DNA from: Spirochaetaceae bacterium | GTDB lineage: Bacteria; Spirochaetota; Spirochaetia; SZUA-6; Bin103 | DNA length: 19,839 nucleotides | Direction: 5' to 3' | Assembly: GCA_028820215.1 (NCBI GenBank) | Contig: JAPPKD010000278.1 | Span: 1-19,839, forward strand | Shown: one piece after another, positions 7,657 through 14,833 of the stretch | Layout: each line of letters begins with the position of its first letter | Numbering within the stretch: position 1 is the stretch's first letter | Program-made: the position numbers and the translations under genes | Notes under the pieces: generated by a model | What the model saw: the letters and a program-made list of their open reading frames with translations, nothing else | Told to the model about the DNA's origin: nothing | The model's database searches: none

Positions 7657-8330
7657 CGTGGAAGCGAGCACTGAGGCCGGACGGCGGACGTGAGGAGTTG
7701 AGCTTGTCTTTCCAGGACGAGGTGTACCTGATCGCAGACGAGCTGCGGAGCATCGCGAACGCGGGAGTGTTCTATGCCGAGAACGAGTACGACCGGGAAC
7801 GGTACGAGCGCGCCCTGTCGTTGAGCGCTCGACTGGTCGCCGCGATCGAGAAGCGGCCGGCAGACGACGTGATGGAGGAGTACCGGCAGAGCCTCATGCA
7901 CGTTTCGCCCCTGGTCGGCGCCGACGCGGCCGTCTTCCGCGATGGACGCATGCTCCTGATCAAGCGCGAGGACAACGGCCTGTGGGCGATGCCGGGCGGA
8001 GCGACCGACGTTGGCGAGACGTGGGCGCAGTCGGCCGAGCGCGAGCTACGCGAAGAGACCGGCGTGGCCGGGACCGCCACGAAGCTGCTCGGCGTCTTCG
8101 ACTCCCGCCTGTGGGGCTCCCGCAGCAAGTATCATTTCTACTCAGGCGTCTGGCTCGTCGAGCCACACGACGACCGGACGCCGATGGCAGGTCCTGAAAC
8201 GACCGGCGCAGGCTTCTTCGCCGAGCACGACCTCCCCTCGTTGTCCCCCGGTCACGAGCGTCGGATCCCGATGGCATTCAAGCTCGCCCGCGGAGAGATG
8301 CCGGTGCCCTACTTCGACCCAACGCCGTAG
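7653..8330 (+). CDS. NUDIX hydrolase with N-terminal Nudix_hydro_N domain
   Basis: A 225-residue protein. Residues about 20-65 (VYLIADELRSIANAGVFYAENEYDRERYE) match the helical N-terminal domain found on some ADP-ribose/nucleoside diphosphate-X pyrophosphatases. The catalytic domain follows, with the full Nudix box GATDVGETWAQSAERELREETGV fitting GX5EX7REUXEEXGU with every metal-binding Glu present. Members hydrolyse nucleoside diphosphates linked to another moiety; the substrate here is not determinable. The GTG start at 7653 overlaps the DUF1828 stop (GTGA), so translation is probably coupled. An in-frame TTG at about 7698 is an alternative start. The C-terminus (MAFKLARGEMPVPYFD) is typical of the subfamily. 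Confidence 0.94.
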   Translation: MTWKRALRPDGGREELSLSFQDEVYLIADELRSIANAGVFYAENEYDRERYERALSLSARLVAAIEKRPADDVMEEYRQSLMHVSPLVGADAAVFRDGRMLLIKREDNGLWAMPGGATDVGETWAQSAERELREETGVAGTATKLLGVFDSRLWGSRSKYHFYSGVWLVEPHDDRTPMAGPETTGAGFFAEHDLPSLSPGHERRIPMAFKLARGEMPVPYFDPTP

Positions 8331-8346
8331 GAAGCGCCAGGGCCGC

Positions 8347-8398
8347 CTGCCACCACGAGAACCGCTCCAACCCGGACCGTTGACCGGCGTGGCAGTTT
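8347..8398 (+). terminator. Possible terminator after the NUDIX cassette
   Basis: Inverted repeat CTGCCAC (8347-8353) and GTGGCAG (8389-8395), followed by TTT, lies 17 bp after the NUDIX stop and before the tRNA. The 35-nt loop is long and the T run short, so this is weak. Confidence 0.25.
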
Positions 8399-8419
8399 GC
8401 GTGTTGGCTGTATGCGCGC

Positions 8420-8493
8420 GGGCCCATAGCTCAGTCGGTTAGAGCGGCGGACTCATAATCCGTTGGTCCAAGGTTCGAGTCCTTGTGGGCCCA
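8420..8493 (+). tRNA. tRNA with anticodon CAU, probably tRNA-Ile2 (lysidine type)
   Basis: A 74-nt cloverleaf. Acceptor stem GGGCCCA pairs with TGGGCCC, discriminator A at 8493, D arm GCTC...GAGC, anticodon stem GCGGA/TCCGT around loop CTCATAA (anticodon CAT), T arm with TTCGAGT. CCA is not encoded. CAU is shared by initiator Met, elongator Met and Ile2. The fully paired G1-C72 argues against an initiator. C4-G69 and C5-G68 in the acceptor stem are determinants used by TilS in E. coli Ile2 and are absent from E. coli elongator Met. This favours tRNA-Ile2, whose C34 becomes lysidine to read AUA. Elongator Met is the alternative. Confidence 0.93.
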
Positions 8494-8545
8494 TCCTCCG
8501 GCGTCCGACCGTCATGGTGACGTCACGGAGCCGCAAGCGACACTT

Positions 8546-8587
8546 TGTACGTAGAAGATTTGACAGTATCCAATTTCGACGTACATT
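8546..8587 (+). promoter_or_regulatory. AbiE promoter with embedded inverted-repeat operator
   Basis: An AT-richer island. TTGACA (8560-8565) is a perfect -35, with TACATT (8582-8587) as -10 at 16-bp spacing. Imperfect inverted repeat TGTACGTAGAA (8546-8556) and TTCGACGTACA (8575-8585), 10 of 11 positions complementary, flanks the -35 and overlaps the -10. Characterised AbiEi antitoxins bind inverted repeats in their own promoter and repress it, so this is a strong candidate operator. Transcription would start near 8594, which favours GTG 8639 over TTG 8597 as the AbiEi start. Confidence 0.65.
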
Positions 8588-8638
8588 TCTATCAGGTTGG
8601 CGCTTCTCAAGCGCGCGCAGCCTCTGGATAGCAGCCGG

Positions 8639-9478
8639 GTGACCACTGTAGCGAAGCCGAAGCGGTCGTTGGTCGGAATCGAGCTGATACGCCTGCTCGC
8701 GAACGAGGGGGATCGGATCTTCTCCATCGACAGAGCGCGGCAGCTCGCCCCCCGAGCGGGGGTCAGGGACTCCTACCTCGGAGAGGCGTTGTACCACCTC
8801 CGGCAGACCGGTTGGGTCGTCCATCTTCGCCGGGGACTCTACGCGCTGGCTTCGACCGTACCTGGCGTGACCCCGGCGCACGAGTTCGAGGTCGCTATGG
8901 CCCTGGTCGATCCCGCTGCCATCTCGCACTGGTCCGCGCTGCACTACCACGGCCTAACGACGCAGGTGCCAAGGACGACCTTCGTGATTACGACTCATGA
9001 GACGTCTGTCCCTCGTCTGCGCGGACGCGCGGGGGAAGAGCCTCGCGACGGCTGCCTCATCAACGACGTGGTCTACCGATTCGTCCAAGTGAGGCCGGGC
9101 AGGTTCTTCGGTACGAAGCAGGTGTGGGTCGGCGATGCCAGGGTGTCGATCACCGATCTCGAGCGGACGCTCGTGGACGGGCTCACCATGCCGCAGCACT
9201 GCGGCGGTTTCGCCGAGGTTCTGAATGCGTTCGAGATTGCAGGACCTCGCCTGAGTGTCCGGCGAATCACCGAATATGCTCTCCGGCTGGATGCGGCAAC
9301 CGGCAAGCGCCTGGGATGGGTGCTTGAACACCTGCGGCTCGCTCGTGCGGGGCTTGATCGGCTGGCGGCGGCTCCGATCAAGGGTTACCGCAAGCTCGAC
9401 CCGCGTGGGCCGCGGAGCGGGCGACGCAACAGGCGTTGGATGGTCGAGGAAAACCTGCCCGGAATGGTCGATGCATGA
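8639..9478 (+). CDS. abiEi: AbiEi family antitoxin / transcriptional regulator
   Basis: The antitoxin of the AbiE type IV toxin-antitoxin system, about 279 residues. The N-terminus (about residues 10-75) is a winged-helix region: IFSIDRARQLAP, then YHLRQTGWVVHLRRGLYAL, the RGxY-type ending common in this family. The AbiEi C-terminal domain follows with DPAAISHWSALHYHGLTTQ and the ITDLERTLVDGL motif, which is strongly characteristic. The family represses its own operon through inverted repeats and counteracts AbiEii without stable binding. GTG 8639 is chosen because the promoter places transcription start near 8594; the frame is open to TTG 8597. Its stop overlaps the toxin ATG by 4 nt. Confidence 0.92.
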   Translation: MTTVAKPKRSLVGIELIRLLANEGDRIFSIDRARQLAPRAGVRDSYLGEALYHLRQTGWVVHLRRGLYALASTVPGVTPAHEFEVAMALVDPAAISHWSALHYHGLTTQVPRTTFVITTHETSVPRLRGRAGEEPRDGCLINDVVYRFVQVRPGRFFGTKQVWVGDARVSITDLERTLVDGLTMPQHCGGFAEVLNAFEIAGPRLSVRRITEYALRLDAATGKRLGWVLEHLRLARAGLDRLAAAPIKGYRKLDPRGPRSGRRNRRWMVEENLPGMVDA

Positions 9479-10356
9479 AGCCGTTGCACACGCGTCTTCA
9501 GGATGCGCGTCGGCGTCTTGGCATCCCATGGGAGGTCCTTGAGCGCGATTATCTCCTTTCCTGGGTTCTGGCCGGCATCGGCGAAGTTGCGGATCTGAGG
9601 AGGGCGCTGGTCTTCAAGGGTGGCACCGCGCTCAAGAAGTGCTACTTCGGCGACTACCGGTTTTCGGAAGATCTGGACTTCTCGGCATTGGACGGAGCTC
9701 CGAGCGGCCGGGCGATGGAGCGTCTCATCGGCGTGGCCTGCGAGTCCGCGTCCGGGCTACTGGACCGATATGCTCCCGTGGAGATCGTCTGCGAGCGCTA
9801 CACCGAGAGATCTCCGCACCCTGGAGGCCAGGAGGCCTTCGTGATCAGAGCCAGACTGCCGTGGCAGAGCAGGCTTCACACGCGCGTCATGATCGAGATC
9901 ACCATGGATGAGCGCATGCTCACGCCCGTCGAGAAACGCAAAGTCATCCACGAGTACGGCGAGCCGCTGGACGTGGAGGTTCAGGTGTACTCGATCGAGG
10001 AGGTGGTCGCCGAAAAGCTGCGAGCGATCCTTCAACACGTTGCGATCCTCGAGGCACGCGGCTGGGCTCGTTCGCGTGCGCGCGACTACTACGACCTGTG
10101 GCGAGTGACTCGCACGTACAAGGATCGGATGGTCCTCACCGGATTCGATTCCCTGCTGCGGGAGAAGTGCGCGGCGCGCGGAGTCAGCTTCGAAGGACCG
10201 GATAGCTTCTTCGATGACCGCTTGCTCGCCTACGTCGAGAAGACCTGGGACCAGTCGCTTGGCCCCCTGGTCCCGGCGTTACCCTCCTTCCAGACGGTCG
10301 CCGACACTCTGCGGTCCGAGGTGCCGGCGCTCGTCCGGTCAGGCGGCACGCGCTAA
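9475..10356 (+). CDS. abiEii: AbiEii family nucleotidyltransferase toxin
   Basis: A 293-residue toxin of the AbiE system, DUF1814-type nucleotidyltransferase fold. Diagnostic motifs are present: FKGGTALKK at 47-55 and RFSEDLDF at 62-69 (the two Asp-containing strand motif of the fold), then YSIEEVVAEKLRAIL and RARDYYDLW. Known AbiEii/MenT homologues are bacteriostatic; MenT toxins transfer nucleotides to tRNA acceptor ends. All family motifs look intact, so the toxin is probably active. ATG 9475 overlaps the antitoxin stop (ATGA). The less GC-rich composition ends abruptly at this gene's stop, 11 bp before the next, very GC-rich gene. Confidence 0.93.
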   Translation: MKPLHTRLQDARRRLGIPWEVLERDYLLSWVLAGIGEVADLRRALVFKGGTALKKCYFGDYRFSEDLDFSALDGAPSGRAMERLIGVACESASGLLDRYAPVEIVCERYTERSPHPGGQEAFVIRARLPWQSRLHTRVMIEITMDERMLTPVEKRKVIHEYGEPLDVEVQVYSIEEVVAEKLRAILQHVAILEARGWARSRARDYYDLWRVTRTYKDRMVLTGFDSLLREKCAARGVSFEGPDSFFDDRLLAYVEKTWDQSLGPLVPALPSFQTVADTLRSEVPALVRSGGTR

Positions 10357-10367
10357 GCTCCCGGGTC

Positions 10368-11846
10368 ATGTACGACCCGGACCTGCACCTGTTCGTCGAC
10401 GACGACCGCATCCACCAGATCATCAACCTGCGCCGCGTGCTCAACCGGCCGGCCTTCACGCCGGAGCCGGTGGTGCAGGGTGACGCCGAGTGGGAGCTCG
10501 GCTGCGGGATCGTCGCGTGGGGCTCGGTGATCCGCGAGGAGGACGGCCGCCTGCGGCTCTGGTACCAGCTCAACGACTACGCCAACCGGCAGGTGGCCAA
10601 CGCCTACGCGGAGAGCAGCGACGGCATCCACTGGGAGAAGCCCGACCTGGGGCTGGTCGAGTGGCGCGGCAGCACGCACAACAACCTCTACTTCCAGTTC
10701 CCGGCCGACCTGCCGCCCGGCAACGTCAACGCCATGGACGGCTACACCATGGTCCGCGACGACGACGCTCCGCCGGCCGAGCGCTACGCGATGATCGCCT
10801 TCATGCACGACATCCGCATGTGGGCGCGCGCCCACCCGGACCAGCACGACCGCTACATCACCGACGAGGAGATCGAGCTGGCGAGCCGGGCCAGCGGGCT
10901 CTACCTGTGGAAGAGCCCCGACGGCATCCACTTCCCGGGCGCGCCGGAGTTCGTCCAACCCACCCACGGCGACTACCTCAAGGTGGTCCGCGACCACCGC
11001 AACGCGCGCTGGATGATCAACATGCGCGCGCCGTCCTACCGGAACCCGGACGCCGGCCACCGCCACCGGCGGAACGTCGGCCTGGCCACCTCCACCGACC
11101 TGCGCACCTGGTCGCCGATCGAATCGCTGTTCCTGAACGACGCGGAGAGCGCCTTCGGCCGCCTGTGGGAGTGGCACGGCCTGACCGCGTTCAACTACGG
11201 CGACATGGACCTGGGCTTCCTGGACATCCAGGACAGCGCCTTTCCGACCGGCATCTGCGAGCTGGTCAGCCACCGCGACGGCCAGCCGTGGCGGCGCGTC
11301 GCCCCGGACCGGCCGTTCCTGGACAACGGGCCGGAGGGAACGTACTACCGCGCCGGCGGCATGCCCCTGCACAACGAGCCGATCGTCGTGAACGACGAGC
11401 TGCTGCTCTACTTCAATACCGGCTCGTCGCGGCGGCCCGACGAGCGGCCGATCCATCCGCGCGTGATCGGCGCGGCGAAGATCCGCCTGGACCGCTGGAT
11501 GTCGCTGTCGCATGGCCATTGGAAGACCGGCGAGCCGACCGGCATCGTCGTCACCAAGCCGGCGGTGATCGCCGGCGACCACCTGGAGGTCAACGTCGAG
11601 ACCCGCTGGGAGTCGGTGCCGCGCGGCGGCAGCGTGCGCGTCGGCGTGCTCAATCCGGACGGCACCGCGATCGACGGGTACGGGCTGGAGGACTGCGAGC
11701 CGGTGCAGGGCAACCACCTGCGCGAGCGGGTGCGGTGGCGTGACCACGCCGACCTGAGCGCGCTGCGCGACCGCACCGTGATGCTCGTGTTCGGGGTCGA
11801 GCAGGCGTCCCTGTACAGCTACCGGCTGGCGGTGCGGGAGCCGTAG
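10368..11846 (+). CDS. Glycosidase-like beta-propeller protein (GH32/GH43-like)
   Basis: A 492-residue protein with repeated propeller-blade features: RLRLWYQLND, AYAESSDGIHWEKPDLGLVEW, SGLYLWKSPDGIHF, DHRNARWMINMRAP, LATSTDLRTWSPIESLF and LLLYFNTGSSR. The 'Y-x-x-S-x-DGIHW-x-KP' pattern is typical of five-bladed propellers of the GH32/GH43/GH130 type. A C-terminal beta-sandwich-like segment (about 385-490, VNVETRWESVPRGGSVRVGVLNPDG) follows. No signal peptide is seen, so it is not obviously secreted. I cannot identify catalytic acids with certainty, and many such proteins remain unassigned. The 3' end overlaps the convergent gene by 28 nt. No clear ribosome binding site precedes ATG 10368. 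The substrate is presumably a sugar. Confidence 0.8.
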   Translation: MYDPDLHLFVDDDRIHQIINLRRVLNRPAFTPEPVVQGDAEWELGCGIVAWGSVIREEDGRLRLWYQLNDYANRQVANAYAESSDGIHWEKPDLGLVEWRGSTHNNLYFQFPADLPPGNVNAMDGYTMVRDDDAPPAERYAMIAFMHDIRMWARAHPDQHDRYITDEEIELASRASGLYLWKSPDGIHFPGAPEFVQPTHGDYLKVVRDHRNARWMINMRAPSYRNPDAGHRHRRNVGLATSTDLRTWSPIESLFLNDAESAFGRLWEWHGLTAFNYGDMDLGFLDIQDSAFPTGICELVSHRDGQPWRRVAPDRPFLDNGPEGTYYRAGGMPLHNEPIVVNDELLLYFNTGSSRRPDERPIHPRVIGAAKIRLDRWMSLSHGHWKTGEPTGIVVTKPAVIAGDHLEVNVETRWESVPRGGSVRVGVLNPDGTAIDGYGLEDCEPVQGNHLRERVRWRDHADLSALRDRTVMLVFGVEQASLYSYRLAVREP

Positions 11847-12751
11847 GCGCCGCCCGCGTCGCGGGCGAACCAGCGCACCGGATGGGACGACTCGCGCTCG
11901 CGGAACGCGCCGGTGTCCGGCTCCACCAGCCGCTGCTGCACGCGTCCGTCGGTGCCGGCCAGCAGCCAGCCGAAGTCCCAGCCTCCCGACCGGTAACGCA
12001 GCGGGACCGCCGGCGCGACCCGCACCAGCGGATGCGTCCCGGCCACCACCGTGCCCGACTGCGTCATGTGCCAGCTCGCCCCCACGTGCACGAACACCTC
12101 GTGCGGCGTGGCGTCTCCCAGGTCCGCGCACAGGCCGCTGACGGCCACCTTGAGCTCAAGGCCTTGCCGCAGCGCCTCGCCCAGCGCGTCGATCGAGCCC
12201 GCGCGCACTCCGCCGCGCTCGTCGTGCGCCAGCACTTCCCGCCAGCGCTCGCTGACGCAGAAGCGGTAGCGGTCGAACCGGTACACGAAGTTGTGGCTCG
12301 GAGCCCGCGTGCCGCGGTCATGGGCGTCGAGCACCCGGTACTTGATCGGCCACGTGGGCTGCCCGCCGGGCTCCGGCGCCCCGGCGGCGCTGTCGAGCCG
12401 GGGACTGGCGCATGCCTGCGATCCGTCCTGGTTGTAGAGGAAGAACGACATGCGCGGCTCTTCACCGAACGACATCGGCGTGATCGGCACGCGCCAGTTC
12501 ATGATCGCCGCCACCCAGCGGTCGTCGAGCAGGTAGGTGACCCGGAACTCCGAGAGCTCGCGCACCGGCTCCGTGTTGGCGGAGCCGGGCTCGATGTGCT
12601 CGTGCCAGGCGAACTCCGTGTAGATGCGCAGGTCGGCGCCGCGGCGCACCGCCGCCGCCAGCTCCACCGGATCGCCCGCGACCGTGCGCCGGTCGGCGTC
12701 CAGCTCCAGCAGGCAGGGGCCGGCACCTCGCCCAGGATCGTTTATCGGCAC
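11819..12751 (-). CDS. Conserved hypothetical protein
   Basis: A 310-residue protein with no assigned function. Recognisable segments are GADLRIYTEFAWHEHIEPGS, FRVTYLLDDRWVAAIMNWRVPI and MSFFLYNQDGSQACA, a set I associate with uncharacterised proteins from environmental bacteria (from memory, unverified). The second half contains AVSGLCADLGD, HEVFVHVGASWHMTQSG and GWDFGWLLAGTDG, suggesting a beta-rich fold. No signal peptide or membrane segment. It starts at GTG 12751 with GGAAGG 4 nt upstream on the minus strand. Codon use is as GC-rich as the neighbours, and coding sense is better here than on the opposite strand, which is also open. It overlaps the propeller gene tail to tail by 28 nt. Confidence 0.75.
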   Translation of the reverse strand: MPINDPGRGAGPCLLELDADRRTVAGDPVELAAAVRRGADLRIYTEFAWHEHIEPGSANTEPVRELSEFRVTYLLDDRWVAAIMNWRVPITPMSFGEEPRMSFFLYNQDGSQACASPRLDSAAGAPEPGGQPTWPIKYRVLDAHDRGTRAPSHNFVYRFDRYRFCVSERWREVLAHDERGGVRAGSIDALGEALRQGLELKVAVSGLCADLGDATPHEVFVHVGASWHMTQSGTVVAGTHPLVRVAPAVPLRYRSGGWDFGWLLAGTDGRVQQRLVEPDTGAFRERESSHPVRWFARDAGGAYGSRTASR

Positions 12752-12769
12752 CGCGCCTTCCGGGCGGCG

Positions 12770-13201
12770 TCAGCCCGATGGATCATCGGTTCGCTCCGGT
12801 TCCGGCCAAGGCGGCACGGTGATCTCACAGGTGGGGCCGCTGGCGCGGCCGAGCCTGCGATCCAGCGTCATCAGTGGGCAGTCGAGCGCCTCTGCCAGCG
12901 CCACGTACCACGCGTCGTAGCAGGTCAGGTTGCCGCGCAGAGCCCATACGCGCTCAGCAAAGGGCGCGAAGGGAACGAGTTCCAGGTCGAGCCGCAGGAG
13001 ATCGCGGTGCGCGCTGGTCGCCTCAAGCCGCGAGATTTCCCCGGCCAGTTCCAACCGGCGCAGGACGTTGCTCGCCTCTGCAAGCGCCAGCTCCGGCGCA
13101 GCCCGCGCGCCCGTGGCGAGGGCTGACCGTGCCCATTCCCCCTCGCTCCTGACGTCGGTCAGGGACTCGACCAGTACGGACGAATCCACGACGACTGTCA
13201 C
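12770..13201 (-). CDS. vapC: PIN domain ribonuclease toxin (VapC/FitB family)
   Basis: A 143-residue PIN domain protein. The acidic metal-binding residues are in place: D6 in VVVDSSVLVE, E42 in ALAEASNVLRR, D96 in CYDAWYVALAEAL and D114 in MTLDRRL. VapC toxins are Mg2+-dependent RNases, usually cutting tRNA or rRNA, held inactive by the cognate antitoxin. The GTG start at 13201 overlaps the antitoxin stop by 4 nt (GTGA), the usual antitoxin-first arrangement. Length is standard and the active site complete, so it looks functional. Whether it is FitB-like or VapC-like cannot be settled; the partner's FitA-like sequence suggests the FitAB branch. Confidence 0.93.
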   Translation of the reverse strand: MTVVVDSSVLVESLTDVRSEGEWARSALATGARAAPELALAEASNVLRRLELAGEISRLEATSAHRDLLRLDLELVPFAPFAERVWALRGNLTCYDAWYVALAEALDCPLMTLDRRLGRASGPTCEITVPPWPEPERTDDPSG

Positions 13202-13434
13202 TTCCGGTCCGCGTCACGCGCGCGCAGGACAGCGGAAGCCGGAACATGGGTTCCCGATGCTTTCACGCGCTCGCGAACCTCCTTGAGCCACGTTTCGAAT
13301 GACGGCCGGGACGTGATGCGCTCCAACTCGGACCGGAGGTACGCCTGCATGGACTGACGCTGCAGCGCCGCGCGCGCGGCCAACTCGTCCCGCACCGCCT
13401 CGGGGACGCCTCGGATGGTGATCTGTACAGCCAT
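13198..13434 (-). CDS. FitA-like ribbon-helix-helix antitoxin
   Basis: A 78-residue antitoxin. The N-terminal 40 residues (AVQITIRGVPEAVRDELAAR, then QSMQAYLRSELERI) are a ribbon-helix-helix DNA-binding domain of the FitA/VapB type, with a beta strand followed by two helices. The charged C-terminal tail (ETWLKEVRERV...) would wrap the PIN toxin. It should bind the operator just upstream and repress the pair together with the toxin. Start ATG 13434 follows a weak ribosome binding site. It is transcribed divergently from the Gfo/Idh operon with 122 bp between the starts. Confidence 0.92.
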   Translation of the reverse strand: MAVQITIRGVPEAVRDELAARAALQRQSMQAYLRSELERITSRPSFETWLKEVRERVKASGTHVPASAVLRARDADRK

Positions 13435-13439
13435 GACCG

Positions 13440-13466
13440 CATTATGCGTTCACGGACATCATAATG
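13440..13466 (-). promoter_or_regulatory. Candidate operator/promoter of the FitA-VapC pair
   Basis: Perfect 7-bp inverted repeat CATTATG (13440-13446) and CATAATG (13460-13466), arm centres 20 bp apart, immediately upstream of the antitoxin ATG. On the minus strand TATGAT (13463-13458) is a good -10. The spacing of the arms (two helical turns) suits binding by a dimer of ribbon-helix-helix dimers. No strong -35 is seen. Confidence 0.5.
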
Positions 13467-13532
13467 AAAGCATTCGTATTGCTGACACCCGAAGGCGGGA
13501 GGACGCTGACGAGCGGGCCACTGCCGGCGACT

Positions 13533-13538
13533 TATAAT
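13533..13538 (+). promoter_or_regulatory. Consensus -10 box upstream of the Gfo/Idh operon
   Basis: A perfect TATAAT lies 19 bp before ATG 13557, in otherwise GC-rich DNA. No matching -35 at 16-18 bp is seen (CTGACG at 13506-13511 is too far). This could be the operon promoter with a short leader. Confidence 0.4.
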
Positions 13539-13556
13539 GAAACGGCGAATGGAGCG

Positions 13557-14833
13557 ATGGCAGCAGACGGCGAGCAACGCGCCACCCTGATCGGCCGGCA
13601 GAGCTACCGGTCGCCCGCGGACCGGCCGCCGGTGGAGCGGCCGATCCGGCTGGCCGTGATCGGGCTGGGGCCGCGCGGGCGCGGCAACGTGGTCGGCAAG
13701 GCGCTGGCGTACGCCGAGTACGAGCTGGCCGCGGTCTGCGACCGGCGCGCGAACCTCGTCGCCGGCGTGGTGGACGCGGCCGAGCGGGAGCGCGGGCGCC
13801 GCGTGCCGGCTTCACGGACTACGAGCGCATGCTGCGCGAGGTGGAGCCGGACGCGGTGGCGGTCACCACCGACGTCGACCTGCAGGTCGCGATCGCCTGC
13901 GCGGCCATGGAGTCCGGGTGCCACGCGATGGTCGAGGTGCCGCTGTGCACGTCGATCGAGGACTGCTGGCGCGTGGTGACCACCGCGGAGCGGACCGGCA
14001 AGGTCTTCCTGCTGATGGAGCAGGTGCGCTTCTCCGGCTACATCCGCGCCTGGCGCCGCATCGTCGATGCCGGCGTCATCGGCAAGCCGCTGTTCGTGGA
14101 GGGCGAGTACTTCAGCTGCAAGGGCGGCGACGCCTTCTTCCAGGACGCCGCCGGCCGTTTCCACCACCCCGAGGACGCAGCCGCCGCCGGCGCCGCGCCG
14201 ACCTGGCGCCACACCATGCCTACCATCGTCTACCTGCCGCACGAGCTGTCGCCGCTGCTGTACGTGATCGACGACCGGGTCACGCGCGTCGTCGGCATGT
14301 CCACGCGCGGGCAGAGCTACCGCCACCCGGCCGTGCGGCGGGCGGACGTGCAGGTGGCGCTCATGCACACCGCCGGCGACGTGGTGCTGCGCATGGCGGT
14401 CGGCCACACCAGCGCCGCCATGCCGCGCGACAGCGGCGGCGGCGAGAGCGCGCACTGGCACCACGTCAAGGGCGCTGCCGGCGTGCTGGAGTGGAACCGC
14501 ACCCCGGACGGCGCCCCCAAGCTGTGGGTCGAGGACTGGGAGATCGACCAGCCGATCTCGGTGCCGTGGACGACCGCCCCGCGCGGCGCGCCGCCGGAAG
14601 CGGCGGCCAGCGGCCACGGCGGGCGCGACTACTACGTGTTCGCGCAGTTCGCGGACGCGGTGTTGCACGGCGTGCCGGTGGAGCTCGACGCCTACGCGGC
14701 GGCCGACACCGCGGCGCCGGCGATCCTGGCGGCGGTCTCGATCGATTGCGGCAACGCACCGCAGGACGTGCCCGACTTCCGCCCCGGACCCGAACGCGCC
14801 GCGGGCGAGCTGCCCGCCGGTGTGCGGCTGTGA
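13557..14833 (+). CDS. Gfo/Idh/MocA family protein, interrupted by a 1-nt frameshift
   Basis: A NAD(P)-dependent sugar/polyol oxidoreductase-type protein of about 425 residues if repaired. The Rossmann fold begins with IRLAVIGLGPRGRGN; YELAAVCDRR follows. At 13808-13809 the reading moves from RRVP into GFTDYERMLREVEPD in another frame; restoring one G (CCGG to CCGGG) gives RVPGFTDYERM. The rest (AVAVTTDVDLQVAIACAAM, then the C-terminal alpha/beta domain with QVRFSGYIRAWRRIVDAGVIG) is continuous to the stop. The usual catalytic EKP is replaced by EVP (MVEVPLC), so the lysine is missing. ATG 13557 lies after TATAAT at 13533. The stop overlaps the next start (GTGA). Confidence 0.85.

Noticed and set aside
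8420..10360. Possible att site at the tRNA 3' end
   Set aside because: I looked for a second copy of the tRNA T-arm/acceptor sequence near 6620 and 10360 and saw none; no integrase is present.
11882..13126. 414-codon plus-strand frame opposite the conserved hypothetical and PIN genes
   Set aside because: The minus-strand readings contain recognisable PIN motifs and coherent protein, whereas this one is low-complexity Arg/Ala/Pro sequence.
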